A stretch of DNA of 34,493 bases, taken from the NCBI RefSeq assembly GCF_019308355.1, contig NZ_JAAGKM010000028.1:1-34493 (forward strand). The letters are read 5' to 3'. Below, one piece after another: positions 8,526-16,432 of the stretch. Position numbers and translations under genes: made by a program. The notes below the pieces were generated by a model. The model was not told where the DNA came from and searched no databases. It was given only the letters and a program-made list of their open reading frames with translations. This DNA is from Empedobacter falsenii. Its GTDB lineage: Bacteria; Bacteroidota; Bacteroidia; Flavobacteriales; Weeksellaceae. The number at the start of each line of letters is the position of its first letter. Position 1 is the stretch's first letter.

Positions 8526-8558
8526 ATTTAAAAAATATTTCTATTTATTTTGTTAAAA

Positions 8559-9611
8559 TTAGTCAATAGCTTTGACAACCGCTTTTTCGGCTTCTTTTCT
8601 TGTCCCGTCGAAACCATCAACACCAGAAACAGTTGTGTATTTCAAGACAAATTTTTTCCCAGGATTCATTCTATTGTAAACAGACTGACACATTAACGTT
8701 GCTTCATGGAAACCACATAAAATCAATTTCAATTTTCCTGGATAAGTATTTACGTCTCCAATCGCGTAAATTCCTTCGATATTTGTTTGATAATCTAACG
8801 CATTATTTACCTTGATTGCATTTTTCTCAATCTCCAATCCCCAATTTGCAATAGGACCTAGTTTTGGAGAAAGACCAAACAATGGAATAAAATAATCTGT
8901 TTCAAGTTCAAAAGTTTCACCTTCTTTTTCAATTACCAAACTTTCCACTTTTCCTTCACCTTTGATTCCAGTAATTTCAGCTGGAGTAACCAAATTAATT
9001 TTTCCAGCTTTTTTCAATTCAATTACTTTATCAACAGAATCTAACGCTCCACGGAACTCATTTCTTCTGTGTACCAACGTAACTTCCGCAGCCACATCAG
9101 CCAAGAAAATCGACCAATCCAAAGCAGAATCTCCACCACCAGCAATTACGATTTTTTTATCACGGAACAGTTCAGGATTTTTTACAAAATACTCCACTCC
9201 GTTTTCTTCATACGCTTCGATGTTTTCGATAATTGGCTTACGAGGCTCAAAAGATCCAAGACCACCTGCAATCGCAACCGCTTTTCCTTGCACTTGCGTT
9301 CCTTTATTTGTTGTTACAATAAAAGTTCCGTCTTCTTGCTTATCGATTGTTGCAGCTTGTTCGTTCAATGTAAAACCTGGCTCAAATTGTTTGATTTGCT
9401 CCATTAAGTTATCAATCAATTCACCTGCACCAACAGAAGGATAACCAGGAATATCAAAAATTGGTTTTTTTGGATACAATTCTGTCAATTGCCCTCCTGG
9501 TTGAGGAAGTGCATCAATAATATGACATCTCATTTTTAATAAACCAGCTTCGAAAACGGCAAAAAGACCAGTTGGTCCAGCTCCGATTATAACTATATCT
9601 GTTTGAATCAT
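8559..9611 (-). CDS. Ferredoxin-NADP reductase, thioredoxin-reductase-like (FNR2) type
   Basis: A 350-residue FAD-dependent oxidoreductase. The N-terminal FAD site reads IIGAGPTGLFAVFEAG and the NADPH Rossmann motif is AGGGDSALDW near residue 160. The C-terminal FAD motif is GIYAIGDVNTYPGKLKL. The CxxC redox pair of true thioredoxin reductases is absent, which together with the length points to the ferredoxin-NADP reductase group (Bacillus YumC/Chlorobium type). It would pass electrons between NADPH and a ferredoxin, and the adrenodoxin-like ferredoxin at 5045-5377 is a candidate partner. A TAAATTTG -7 element lies 39 bp upstream. It converges with the DUF5723 gene across a shared hairpin. 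Confidence 0.9.
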   Translation of the reverse strand: MIQTDIVIIGAGPTGLFAVFEAGLLKMRCHIIDALPQPGGQLTELYPKKPIFDIPGYPSVGAGELIDNLMEQIKQFEPGFTLNEQAATIDKQEDGTFIVTTNKGTQVQGKAVAIAGGLGSFEPRKPIIENIEAYEENGVEYFVKNPELFRDKKIVIAGGGDSALDWSIFLADVAAEVTLVHRRNEFRGALDSVDKVIELKKAGKINLVTPAEITGIKGEGKVESLVIEKEGETFELETDYFIPLFGLSPKLGPIANWGLEIEKNAIKVNNALDYQTNIEGIYAIGDVNTYPGKLKLILCGFHEATLMCQSVYNRMNPGKKFVLKYTTVSGVDGFDGTRKEAEKAVVKAID

Positions 9612-9649
9612 TTTTTTGAATTTTATTTAGAACGTTACTAAATTGAATG

Positions 9650-9657
9650 CAAATTTA
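9650..9657 (-). promoter_or_regulatory. -7 promoter element for the FNR gene
   Basis: The minus strand reads TAAATTTG, an exact match to TAnnTTTG, 39 bp upstream of the ATG at 9611. No convincing -33 TTG is seen. Confidence 0.45.
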
Positions 9658-9720
9658 ATGAATTTGAAAGGATTAATCGATGATTATCATCAGAAGTCTA
9701 ATAATATTTATTGATAATAA

Positions 9721-9752
9721 AAAAGACAAATTCAATAATGAATTTGTCTTTT
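9721..9752 (-). terminator. Terminator after tRNA-Met
   Basis: AAAAGACAAATTC (9721-9733) and GAATTTGTCTTTT (9740-9752) form a perfect 13-bp stem with loop AATAAT. On the minus strand it starts 7 bp past the tRNA 3' end and runs into a U-rich tail. Confidence 0.8.
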
Positions 9753-9759
9753 GAATTTG

Positions 9760-9833
9760 TAGCGAAGAGCAGAATCGAACTGCCGACCTCAGGGTTATGA
9801 ATCCTGCGCTCTAACCATCTGAGCTACCTCGCC
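9760..9833 (-). tRNA. tRNA-Met (anticodon CAT)
   Basis: The minus strand folds as a standard cloverleaf of 74 nt. The acceptor stem is GGCGAGG paired with CTTCGCT (one G-U at 1-72 and one internal), the D-arm is AGCTCAGATGGTTAGAGC, the anticodon loop is ATTCATAA with anticodon CAT, and the T-loop is GTTCGATTC. The discriminator is A and CCA is not encoded. Lack of the unpaired 1-72 end typical of initiators favours elongator tRNA-Met. A CAT tRNA could instead be tRNA-Ile with lysidine at position 34, which sequence alone does not fully exclude. It occupies the middle of the 425-bp gap between the FNR and aminotransferase genes; apart from the two hairpins nothing else is seen there. Confidence 0.93.
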
Positions 9834-9985
9834 TTGTTTTTAGTGGTGCAAATATAAGAGGTTATTTTCGATTAAAACAAATCTTTTTTGAAATATTTTC
9901 AATAAAAAGTCGCTTAAATAGGCTAATCAATTGAAATTCATTAAAATTAAAATCACATTTTTTTGAAGAAAATATCATCTACAAA

Positions 9986-10014
9986 AAAATCCTCAAGCAA
10001 AACTTGAGGATTTT
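9986..10014 (-). terminator. Terminator after the aminotransferase gene
   Basis: AAAATCCTCAAG (9986-9997) and CTTGAGGATTTT (10003-10014) form a perfect 12-bp stem around CAAAA. The minus-strand side continues into seven U residues, 22 bp after the stop codon. Confidence 0.85.
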
Positions 10015-10036
10015 GATATTTTATCTGCTTTTCTAC

Positions 10037-11218
10037 TTATGCTAAAGCATTTTTGATACGTGTCATTGCTTCTTTCAACTCCTCTACAGACGCCGCATAC
10101 GAGATACGAATACAATTTTTAGATCCGAAAGCCGAACCAGAAACAACCGCAACTTGAGCATGTTCTAATAAATATAAAGCCAAATCATCTGCATTGTTAA
10201 TTGTAACACCATTGTACGTATTTCCGAAAGTTGCCGTAACGTCTGGGAATAAATAGAAAGCTCCTTTTGGTTCGTTAACTTTGAATGTTGGAATTTCTCT
10301 CGCCCAACCTAACATCAATTCACGACGTTCTGCAAACGCATCAACCATGTATTGAACTGAGCTTGGATCTGCTTCTAAAGCCGTAATTGCCGCTCGTTGA
10401 GCGATAGACGTTGCTCCCGAAGTCACTTGTCCTTGTAACGTTTCGCATGCTTTTGCTAACCAAGCTGGCGCTCCAATGAAACCAATTCTCCAACCTGTCA
10501 TTGCGAAAGCTTTTGCTAAACCATTTACAGTTACTGTTTGATTATAAACTTCTGGGAAAGATGCAATCGAAACATTTTTTTCTCCGTAAACAATGTGCTC
10601 ATAAATTTCGTCCGAAATAATAATCACATCTGGATATTTTGCTAAAACCTCAGCCAAACCTTTCAATTCTTCTCTTGTGTAAACTGATCCTGACGGATTA
10701 CAAGGAGATGAATAAATAATAGCACGAGTTTTATCTGTAATTGCAGCTTCTAACTGTGCTGGTGTAATTTTGAAATCAGCTTCTAAAGTTCCTTCCACAA
10801 AAACTGGCGTTCCTCCTGATAATTCTACGATATCTGAATAAGAAACCCAATAAGGTGTTGGAATAATTACTTCAGTTCCTTCGTCTACAATTGCTTGTAA
10901 AACATTATAAATAGATTGTTTTGCTCCAGTAGAAACAACAACTTGATTTGCTGTATATTCAATATTGTTATCACGTTTAAACTTCTTACAAATTGTTTCC
11001 TTCAAATCTGCATACCCTGCAATTGGAGGATATCCTGAATAATTTTCGTCGATAGCTTTTTTAGCTGCCTCCTTGATAAAATCTGGTGTATTGAAATCTG
11101 GTTCTCCAATACTTAAACTAATCACATCGATTCCTTGTGATTTTAATTCTCTTGCTTTCGCAGACATTGCAATAGTTGCAGATGGTTTCAAATTCTGTAA
11201 ACGCTTTGAAAGTTGCAT
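10037..11218 (-). CDS. Class I/II aminotransferase, aspartate aminotransferase-like
   Basis: A 393-residue PLP enzyme of the Ib aspartate aminotransferase group. It likely interconverts aspartate/oxaloacetate and glutamate/2-oxoglutarate in the cytoplasm. The N-terminal SLSIGEPDFNTPDFI region, the NPSG substrate/PLP loop, the IISDEIYEHIVYG Asp-PLP motif and the Schiff-base lysine in NGLAKAFAMTGWRIGF (K236) are present, as is the C-terminal substrate arginine in CIRISYA. Length fits the family. It is monocistronic, with its own terminator, and divergent from tpx. Substrate range (aspartate versus aromatic amino acids) cannot be settled by eye. Confidence 0.93.
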   Translation of the reverse strand: MQLSKRLQNLKPSATIAMSAKARELKSQGIDVISLSIGEPDFNTPDFIKEAAKKAIDENYSGYPPIAGYADLKETICKKFKRDNNIEYTANQVVVSTGAKQSIYNVLQAIVDEGTEVIIPTPYWVSYSDIVELSGGTPVFVEGTLEADFKITPAQLEAAITDKTRAIIYSSPCNPSGSVYTREELKGLAEVLAKYPDVIIISDEIYEHIVYGEKNVSIASFPEVYNQTVTVNGLAKAFAMTGWRIGFIGAPAWLAKACETLQGQVTSGATSIAQRAAITALEADPSSVQYMVDAFAERRELMLGWAREIPTFKVNEPKGAFYLFPDVTATFGNTYNGVTINNADDLALYLLEHAQVAVVSGSAFGSKNCIRISYAASVEELKEAMTRIKNALA

Positions 11219-11330
11219 AATATTTGTGTGTTATTTGTAATGTAACAATTTATTATTGCGAAGATACTTTTTTCTCCGTAGAATTTTGTTACTTTTAATC
11301 ATTAAAAATCTAAGAATAAAATAAAAAATT

Positions 11331-11831
11331 ATGGCTGAAATTACATTCAAAGGAAATCCTATTCATACAGGCGGAGATTTACCTATAATTGGTGAAAAAG
11401 CGCCGATTTTTGCTTTAACAGCAGGAGATTTAAGCGACAAAACATTGGCTGATTATGCTGGAAAAAATGTTGTTTTAAATATTTTTCCAAGTGTTGACAC
11501 TGGTGTTTGTGCGCAATCTGTACGAACTTTTAACAAAGAAGTTTCTTCTGCTGCAAATACAGTTGTGTTATGTATTTCGAAAGATTTACCTTTCGCTTTA
11601 TCTCGTTTTTGTGCTGCCGAAGGTTTGGATAATGTAGTCACTTTATCTGATTTCAAAAATGAAGAATTCGCAAATGCTTATGGTGTTAAAATGGTTGATG
11701 GACCATTAAATGGATTATTATCTCGCGCAGTTGTAGTAATTAATCCAAATGGAGAAGTTGCTTATGCAGAACAAGTTCCTGAAATTGGACAAGAACCAGA
11801 TTACACACATGCTTTAGCTGCAATTAAGTAA
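11331..11831 (+). CDS. tpx: Thiol peroxidase, atypical 2-Cys peroxiredoxin
   Basis: A 166-residue Tpx that reduces hydrogen peroxide and alkyl hydroperoxides using thioredoxin. The peroxidatic cysteine is C60 in PSVDTGVCAQSV and the resolving cysteine is C94 in FALSRFCAAEG, matching the C61/C95 pair of the Escherichia coli enzyme. An additional cysteine, C81, precedes the ISKDLPFA motif. Length and motifs are standard. It lies between the divergent aminotransferase gene and the convergent hydroxybutyryl-CoA dehydrogenase gene and ends at a bidirectional hairpin. Confidence 0.97.
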   Translation: MAEITFKGNPIHTGGDLPIIGEKAPIFALTAGDLSDKTLADYAGKNVVLNIFPSVDTGVCAQSVRTFNKEVSSAANTVVLCISKDLPFALSRFCAAEGLDNVVTLSDFKNEEFANAYGVKMVDGPLNGLLSRAVVVINPNGEVAYAEQVPEIGQEPDYTHALAAIK

Positions 11832-11841
11832 TCAAAATAAA

Positions 11842-11872
11842 AAAAAGCGTTACCCGAAAAGTAACGCTTTTT
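11842..11872. terminator. Bidirectional terminator between tpx and the HBD gene
   Basis: AAAAAGCGTTAC (11842-11853) and GTAACGCTTTTT (11861-11872) form a perfect 12-bp stem around CCGAAAA, with U-tracts in both directions. The flanks (TCAAAATAAA on one side, TTTTGACTATTTT on the other) resemble those of the hairpin at 123-182. Confidence 0.85.
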
Positions 11873-11898
11873 GTTTTGACTATTTTGTGTAAGATAAA

Positions 11899-12789
11899 CT
11901 ACTTCGCAAACTGAGCAGCTAATTTTTCTGCTTTTTTAGATTCTGAATAATCATAGAATCCTTCTCCAGATTTTACTCCTTTTTTACCAGCAGTTACCAT
12001 GTTAACTAACAATGGACAAGGTGCATATTTAGGATTTTTGAAACCATCGTACAACACTTCTAAGATTGATAAACAAACGTCTAAACCGATAAAATCTGCT
12101 AATTGTAATGGTCCCATTGGATGAGCCATACCTAATTTCATTACTTCGTCAATTTCTTTCACGCCCGCAACGCCTTCATATAAAGAATAAATTGCTTCGT
12201 TAATCATTGGCATTAAAATACGATTGGCGATAAAACCTGGATAATCATTCACTTCAACTGGAACTTTTCCTAATTTTTCTGACATTTCCATAATCGCTTT
12301 CGTTACTTCGTCTGTTGTATCGTAACCACGAATAATTTCAACCAATTTCATCATCGGAACTGGATTCATGAAATGCATTCCAATCACTTGTTTTGGCCGA
12401 CTTGTAACAGATGCAATTTTTGTAATCGAAATAGAAGACGTATTTGATGCTAAAATTGCATTTGCAGGCGCAGCTTCATCAATTTGTTTGAAGATTTTCA
12501 ATTTCAAATCTAAATTTTCTGTCGCAGCTTCTACAACTAAATCAGCATTTTTCACCGCTTCCGCAGTATCCGTAAATGTTGTAATATTATTTAAAGTTGC
12601 TGTTTTATCAGCTTCTGTAATTTTTTCTTTGGCAATCATGCGCTCCAAATTTCCAGCGATTGTTTTCAATCCACGCTCCAAACTATCTTGAGAAACGTCA
12701 ACCAAATTCACTGTAAATCCTGATTGTGCGAAAACGTGAGCAATTCCGTTACCCATCGTTCCAGCTCCAATAACTGTAATGTTTTTCAT
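11899..12789 (-). CDS. 3-hydroxybutyryl-CoA dehydrogenase (3-hydroxyacyl-CoA dehydrogenase family)
   Basis: A 296-residue NAD(P)-dependent enzyme that oxidises 3-hydroxybutyryl-CoA to acetoacetyl-CoA, or the reverse. The N-terminal Rossmann motif is VIGAGTMGNGIAHVFA and the catalytic histidine lies in GMHFMNPVPMMKLVEI (about residue 139). The C-terminal dimerisation domain contains NDYPGFIANRILMPM and GMAHPMGPLQLADFIGLD. It is a stand-alone dehydrogenase without a fused enoyl-CoA hydratase. It is separated from the oxidoreductase gene upstream by a heptamer-repeat tract of under 100 bp, so co-transcription is possible. Confidence 0.95.
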   Translation of the reverse strand: MKNITVIGAGTMGNGIAHVFAQSGFTVNLVDVSQDSLERGLKTIAGNLERMIAKEKITEADKTATLNNITTFTDTAEAVKNADLVVEAATENLDLKLKIFKQIDEAAPANAILASNTSSISITKIASVTSRPKQVIGMHFMNPVPMMKLVEIIRGYDTTDEVTKAIMEMSEKLGKVPVEVNDYPGFIANRILMPMINEAIYSLYEGVAGVKEIDEVMKLGMAHPMGPLQLADFIGLDVCLSILEVLYDGFKNPKYAPCPLLVNMVTAGKKGVKSGEGFYDYSESKKAEKLAAQFAK

Positions 12790-12822
12790 CTTTTTGTATG
12801 TTTGTTTTTATTATTTATTTTT

Positions 12823-12885
12823 TTCGAGATTCGAAGTTCGAAATGCGTTTAGCGAAGTTCGAGATTCGAGATTCGTTTTTCGATT
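12823..12885. repeat. Nine-unit degenerate heptamer repeat (TTCGAGA type)
   Basis: Nine consecutive 7-nt units fill the gap between the HBD and oxidoreductase genes without a phase slip. Units include TTCGAGA, TTCGAAG, TGCGTTT and AGCGAAG. The tract reaches into the stop codon of the oxidoreductase gene at 12884-12886. No hairpin with a U-tract is evident. Confidence 0.8.
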
Positions 12886-13888
12886 ATTCTTTCTCGATTG
12901 TTTGATTTTTGATGACTTGCTGTTCTTTTTCAAAATAAGCAATAATCTCCAATGCAACTTTCAATGCATTTCGTCCATCTTGTAACGAAACTTTAATTGG
13001 TGAATTATTCACAATAGAATCTGCAAAGCTTTCTAATTCATCCAAAATTGCATTATTTGGTAAAATTTCTGGATGTTCAAAACAAATTTCTCTACGATCT
13101 CCTTTATCGTTTTCCAAAATCATCGCAAATTCACTTGGATTTTCTGGCGCTTTGTGCATTTTAATAATTTCAGTCTTTTTCGTCAAGAAATCAATTGAAA
13201 TATACGCATTTCGTTGAAAAACACGCATTTTTCGCATATTTTTCATTGACATTCTACTTGTCGAAACATTCACCACACAACCATTTTCAAACTCAATTCG
13301 AGCATTTGCAATATCAGGTGTATCACTAATTACCGAAACTCCAGACGAATGAATTGATTTAATTTCTGATTTTACAATCGATAAAATCACATCTAAATCA
13401 TGAATCATCAAATCTAAAACTACAGGAACATCTGTACCGCGCGGATTAAATTCTGCCAAACGATGCGTTTCAATAAACAATGGTTCTTCGATAAAAGGTG
13501 CAGCCGCTGTAAATGCAGGATTAAAACGCTCTACGTGTCCAACTTGCGCTTTCAAACCTTTTTCATTTGTCAATTTCAACAAATGATCTGCCTCTTCTAA
13601 GGTATGCGTAACTGGTTTTTCGATGAAAAAATGTTTATTTTTTTCGATCACTTTCAATGCCACTTCATAATGTGATAACGTTGGTGTCACAATATCGACA
13701 ACATCAACAGCATCAATCAATTCGTCCATCGAACTAAAATATTTATACCCAAATTCAGCTTCAACTTTTTTTCCATTTTCTTCAAAAGAATCAAAGAAGC
13801 CAATTAATTCGTATCTTTCCGATTGATTTAATAACTTTAAATGGATTTTTCCAAGGTGCCCAGCACCGATCACTCCTACTTTTAACAT
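12884..13888 (-). CDS. Gfo/Idh/MocA family NAD(P)-dependent oxidoreductase
   Basis: A 334-residue cytoplasmic dehydrogenase of the glucose-fructose oxidoreductase/inositol dehydrogenase/MocA family. The N-terminal Rossmann fold is GVIGAGHLGKIHLKLL and the cofactor-proximal lysine motif is FIEKPVTHTLEEAD near residue 95. The C-terminal alpha/beta substrate domain includes DLMIHDLDVILSIV, where the family's conserved histidine-containing helix lies. The substrate is usually a sugar or cyclitol derivative but cannot be named here. It is divergent from pcm across 71 bp. The C-terminal tail (about the last seven residues) lies beside the heptamer repeat and may be variable. Confidence 0.9.
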   Translation of the reverse strand: MLKVGVIGAGHLGKIHLKLLNQSERYELIGFFDSFEENGKKVEAEFGYKYFSSMDELIDAVDVVDIVTPTLSHYEVALKVIEKNKHFFIEKPVTHTLEEADHLLKLTNEKGLKAQVGHVERFNPAFTAAAPFIEEPLFIETHRLAEFNPRGTDVPVVLDLMIHDLDVILSIVKSEIKSIHSSGVSVISDTPDIANARIEFENGCVVNVSTSRMSMKNMRKMRVFQRNAYISIDFLTKKTEIIKMHKAPENPSEFAMILENDKGDRREICFEHPEILPNNAILDELESFADSIVNNSPIKVSLQDGRNALKVALEIIAYFEKEQQVIKNQTIEKE

Positions 13889-13959
13889 TTGGTAGATTTT
13901 GCCGTTAAAATTAATGAGAATAAGTTGTAATTAATGCATTTTTGTAAAAATTTTGGAAT

Positions 13960-14607
13960 ATGTCTGTAGACGATTTTAAACACAGAGGACGACGCAAAAT
14001 GTTGGTTGATTTGTTGCGCTCGAAAGGAATTGAAGATGAAAACGTATTGGAAGCTATTAATTTAGTGCCACGACATTTATTTTTAGACAGCGCATTTACG
14101 GAATTTGCTTATCGCGACGAAGCTTTTCCGATTGCTGCAGGACAAACGATTTCGCATCCGTTTACAGTTGCTTTTCAGACACAATTATTAGACATTCAGC
14201 CTAATGAAAAAGTCTTAGAAATCGGAACTGGTTCTGGTTATCAAACTGCTGTTTTGGTTGCTTTGGGTGTTGAAGTTTTTACGATTGAAAGACAAAAAGA
14301 TTTGTTTGATTTCTCGAAAATCATGTTGAAAAAAATCAATTTCGAGCCACGTTATCAAACGTATGGAGATGGCTACAAAGGTTTACCTTCATTTGCTCCT
14401 TTTGATAAAATTATTGTAACGGCAGGTGCACCAGAAATTCCAGAAGAATTAAAAAAACAATTGAATATTGGTGGAATAATGGTGATTCCAGTTGGTGAAC
14501 AATCGCAACGAATGATTGTCATTATGAGATTATCAGAAGATCAATTTGAGCATTACGAATTTGGAGATTTCAAATTTGTGCCAATGTTAGAAAGCCGAGA
14601 TAAATAG
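13960..14607 (+). CDS. pcm: Protein-L-isoaspartate O-methyltransferase
   Basis: A 215-residue SAM-dependent methyltransferase that starts repair of isoaspartyl residues in aged proteins. The SAM motif I is VLEIGTGSGYQTAVL (from about residue 85). The acceptor region contains the family signature TISHPFTVAFQTQLL, and motif post-II includes FDKIIVTAGAPEIPEELKKQL. Length matches bacterial Pcm. It is transcribed away from the oxidoreductase gene and ends at a strong bidirectional hairpin shared with the PepSY-like gene. Confidence 0.96.
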   Translation: MSVDDFKHRGRRKMLVDLLRSKGIEDENVLEAINLVPRHLFLDSAFTEFAYRDEAFPIAAGQTISHPFTVAFQTQLLDIQPNEKVLEIGTGSGYQTAVLVALGVEVFTIERQKDLFDFSKIMLKKINFEPRYQTYGDGYKGLPSFAPFDKIIVTAGAPEIPEELKKQLNIGGIMVIPVGEQSQRMIVIMRLSEDQFEHYEFGDFKFVPMLESRDK

Positions 14608-14611
14608 AATA

Positions 14612-14644
14612 AAAAACTCCAACTAAAATTTAGTTGGAGTTTTT
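14612..14644. terminator. Bidirectional terminator between pcm and the PepSY-like gene
   Basis: AAAAACTCCAACTAAA and TTTAGTTGGAGTTTTT are complementary across one central A (14612-14644), a perfect palindrome whose tails give U-tracts both ways. It starts 5 bp after the pcm stop. Confidence 0.9.
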
Positions 14645-14662
14645 GTTTGAATATATTTTTTA

Positions 14663-15091
14663 TTAATCATCAATTTTCTTGAAATTTCCATTTTTATCAA
14701 ATTTTAATTCAAGTCCATTGTTCAATTTTACTTCAATTTCTTTTCGATCTCTTTCAATTTTTGTGATTGTAGTATTCGGGAAACTTCTTTTCACATAATT
14801 CGAAATTTTAGCTGGAATAAATCCTGTTGGAATAGCATTTCGTTTTCCATCGACTTCTTTCCAAGCTCCGTCTCCGTCAAATTCTACTTTTGTTCCATTT
14901 GCCAAATACACTTTATATTCTTTCGAAAAATAATCGTCGTCCAACATCACAGAACCAACTTGTTTTGCACCAAAATATTTGTTGATAAATTGCTGTCCCA
15001 TTTTTGGAACTTGGTTATATTTTATCGCTTTATCTTGAGCAAAAGAAATCAACGTTGCACTTAACATGATGACACTTAAAAACTTTTTCAT
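14663..15091 (-). CDS. PepSY-like (beta-lactamase-inhibitor-like) exported protein
   Basis: A 142-residue periplasmic protein with a signal peptide (MKKFLSVIMLSATLISFA, then Q). Two repeats of the PepSY-like fold are visible, each with an alpha segment and a strand pair ending in a charged turn: YKVYLANGTKVEFDGDGAWKE and IEVKLNNGLELKFDKNGNF. The family is common in Bacteroidota and its members are often encoded beside two-component systems. That fits here: the sensor kinase and response regulator lie directly upstream on the same strand (65-bp gap). A role as target or accessory sensor of that system is inferred from context only. Confidence 0.85.
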   Translation of the reverse strand: MKKFLSVIMLSATLISFAQDKAIKYNQVPKMGQQFINKYFGAKQVGSVMLDDDYFSKEYKVYLANGTKVEFDGDGAWKEVDGKRNAIPTGFIPAKISNYVKRSFPNTTITKIERDRKEIEVKLNNGLELKFDKNGNFKKIDD

Positions 15092-15156
15092 TTTGTTTGA
15101 TTTTATAATTATTAAGACAAAGTTGCAAAGTGAATTAGGAAAGATTTGGGAATAAT

Positions 15157-16431
15157 TTATTTTTTCAGAATAAATTGATGAAAAGGAAACTCATAATTGT
15201 AATGTAACGTCAAATTTTGTTGATTTTTGATAATCGTGTCCACAATCGAAAGCCCTAATCCATTATTTCCATCACTTGTTCCTTGTTTATAAAAACGACT
15301 AAAAATAAGATTAGAATCCAATGTTGCATTTTTCCCTGTATTCGAAATTATAAATTGATTTGAGTCACTTTCTATCTTAATAATTTTCTCATCATTATTA
15401 TGTTTGATCGCATTTCGAATCAAATTTGAAATTAAAATTCGCGCTAAATCGATATTAAAATCAAGAATAAAATCTGCCTTAAAATTCGTTTCTAATTTAA
15501 TTTCTTCTGCTTCTAAAATTTCTTCATAATCTTCGATCAAATCTTTTGTCAAAGCTGTAAAATTAACTTCAACATTATTTTTGTATTGATTATTCTCGAT
15601 TCGAGATAACATTAACAACGATTTATTAAGATTCACCATTCGCCAAAGTGTTTGCTTGGTTTCTACCAAACTCATCACCTCTTTTTCTTTTAAATCTGAA
15701 TTTTCTATTAGCAAATCAAGTTTGTTTAGCGCAATTGTCAAAGGTGTTTGCAATTCGTGGGAAGCATTTTCGATGAACAATTTTTGTGAATTAAAAACCT
15801 CATCATTTCGATTAATCATTCGCTCAATTTCTTTTTGCAAATAAGAAAATTCTTTCACATTCGTTTCGACAAGTTTTGGTTTTTCGTTATTTCCCACTTC
15901 ATATTTTCTTAATTGAGAAATAATTTGTCCAAAAGGTTTGAAGGCTTTTTTCAATCCAAAATGATTAATCAATAAAATACTAATCAAAATAAAAACATAC
16001 AACGCAATCAAAGAAATCGATAAATCATAAATCAATTCATCTTCTTCGACTGTTGAGGTTCTAATTTCTAATGAATACGGATGATTTTCTTTGTCATAAA
16101 AACCAGTTCTCAATATACGATAAGGCTCCATATCATCATCGTATCCCATGTAAACCAACTCATTCGAAAAATGATTTCTTTCATCATATTTACTTGGATC
16201 AACTTTGGAAATTTTGAATTGACTTAATCCAAATTCGGTTGTATTTAATAAATTCGGATCGCGATAAGCTTCTCGAATAATTTCAATTTTTTGATTCTTT
16301 AATCCGTCATCTACATTGTCATAAACTTCATCCAAAATCAAGGAATGAAAAAGAAATGCCCAAATCGCAATAACGATAAGCAACCAAAATGTGAGGTAAC
16401 GAAATGTATAATTTTTTAGTGATATTTTCAT
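15157..16431 (-). CDS. Sensor histidine kinase
   Basis: A 424-residue inner-membrane kinase. There are two membrane segments, residues about 13-32 (FWLLIVIAIWAFLFHSLIL) and about 138-158 (LYVFILISILLINHFG), enclosing a periplasmic sensor loop of roughly 100 residues. The HisKA phosphoacceptor motif is ENASHELQTPL with H225. The ATP-binding domain has an N box (ISNLIRNAIKHN) and a G box (NNGLGLSI); the usual DxGxG motif is replaced by ISNTGKN, common in this Bacteroidota group. It begins 1 bp after the response regulator stop codon, so the two are coupled. Its cognate regulator appears frameshifted, so signal output may be lost. Confidence 0.93.
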   Translation of the reverse strand: MKISLKNYTFRYLTFWLLIVIAIWAFLFHSLILDEVYDNVDDGLKNQKIEIIREAYRDPNLLNTTEFGLSQFKISKVDPSKYDERNHFSNELVYMGYDDDMEPYRILRTGFYDKENHPYSLEIRTSTVEEDELIYDLSISLIALYVFILISILLINHFGLKKAFKPFGQIISQLRKYEVGNNEKPKLVETNVKEFSYLQKEIERMINRNDEVFNSQKLFIENASHELQTPLTIALNKLDLLIENSDLKEKEVMSLVETKQTLWRMVNLNKSLLMLSRIENNQYKNNVEVNFTALTKDLIEDYEEILEAEEIKLETNFKADFILDFNIDLARILISNLIRNAIKHNNDEKIIKIESDSNQFIISNTGKNATLDSNLIFSRFYKQGTSDGNNGLGLSIVDTIIKNQQNLTLHYNYEFPFHQFILKK

Positions 16432-16432
16432 G

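Noticed and set aside
8962-9444. 160-residue plus-strand frame opposite the FNR gene
   Set aside because: It lies wholly within the FNR coding sequence, has no plausible domain, and the FNR frame is strongly supported by its motifs.
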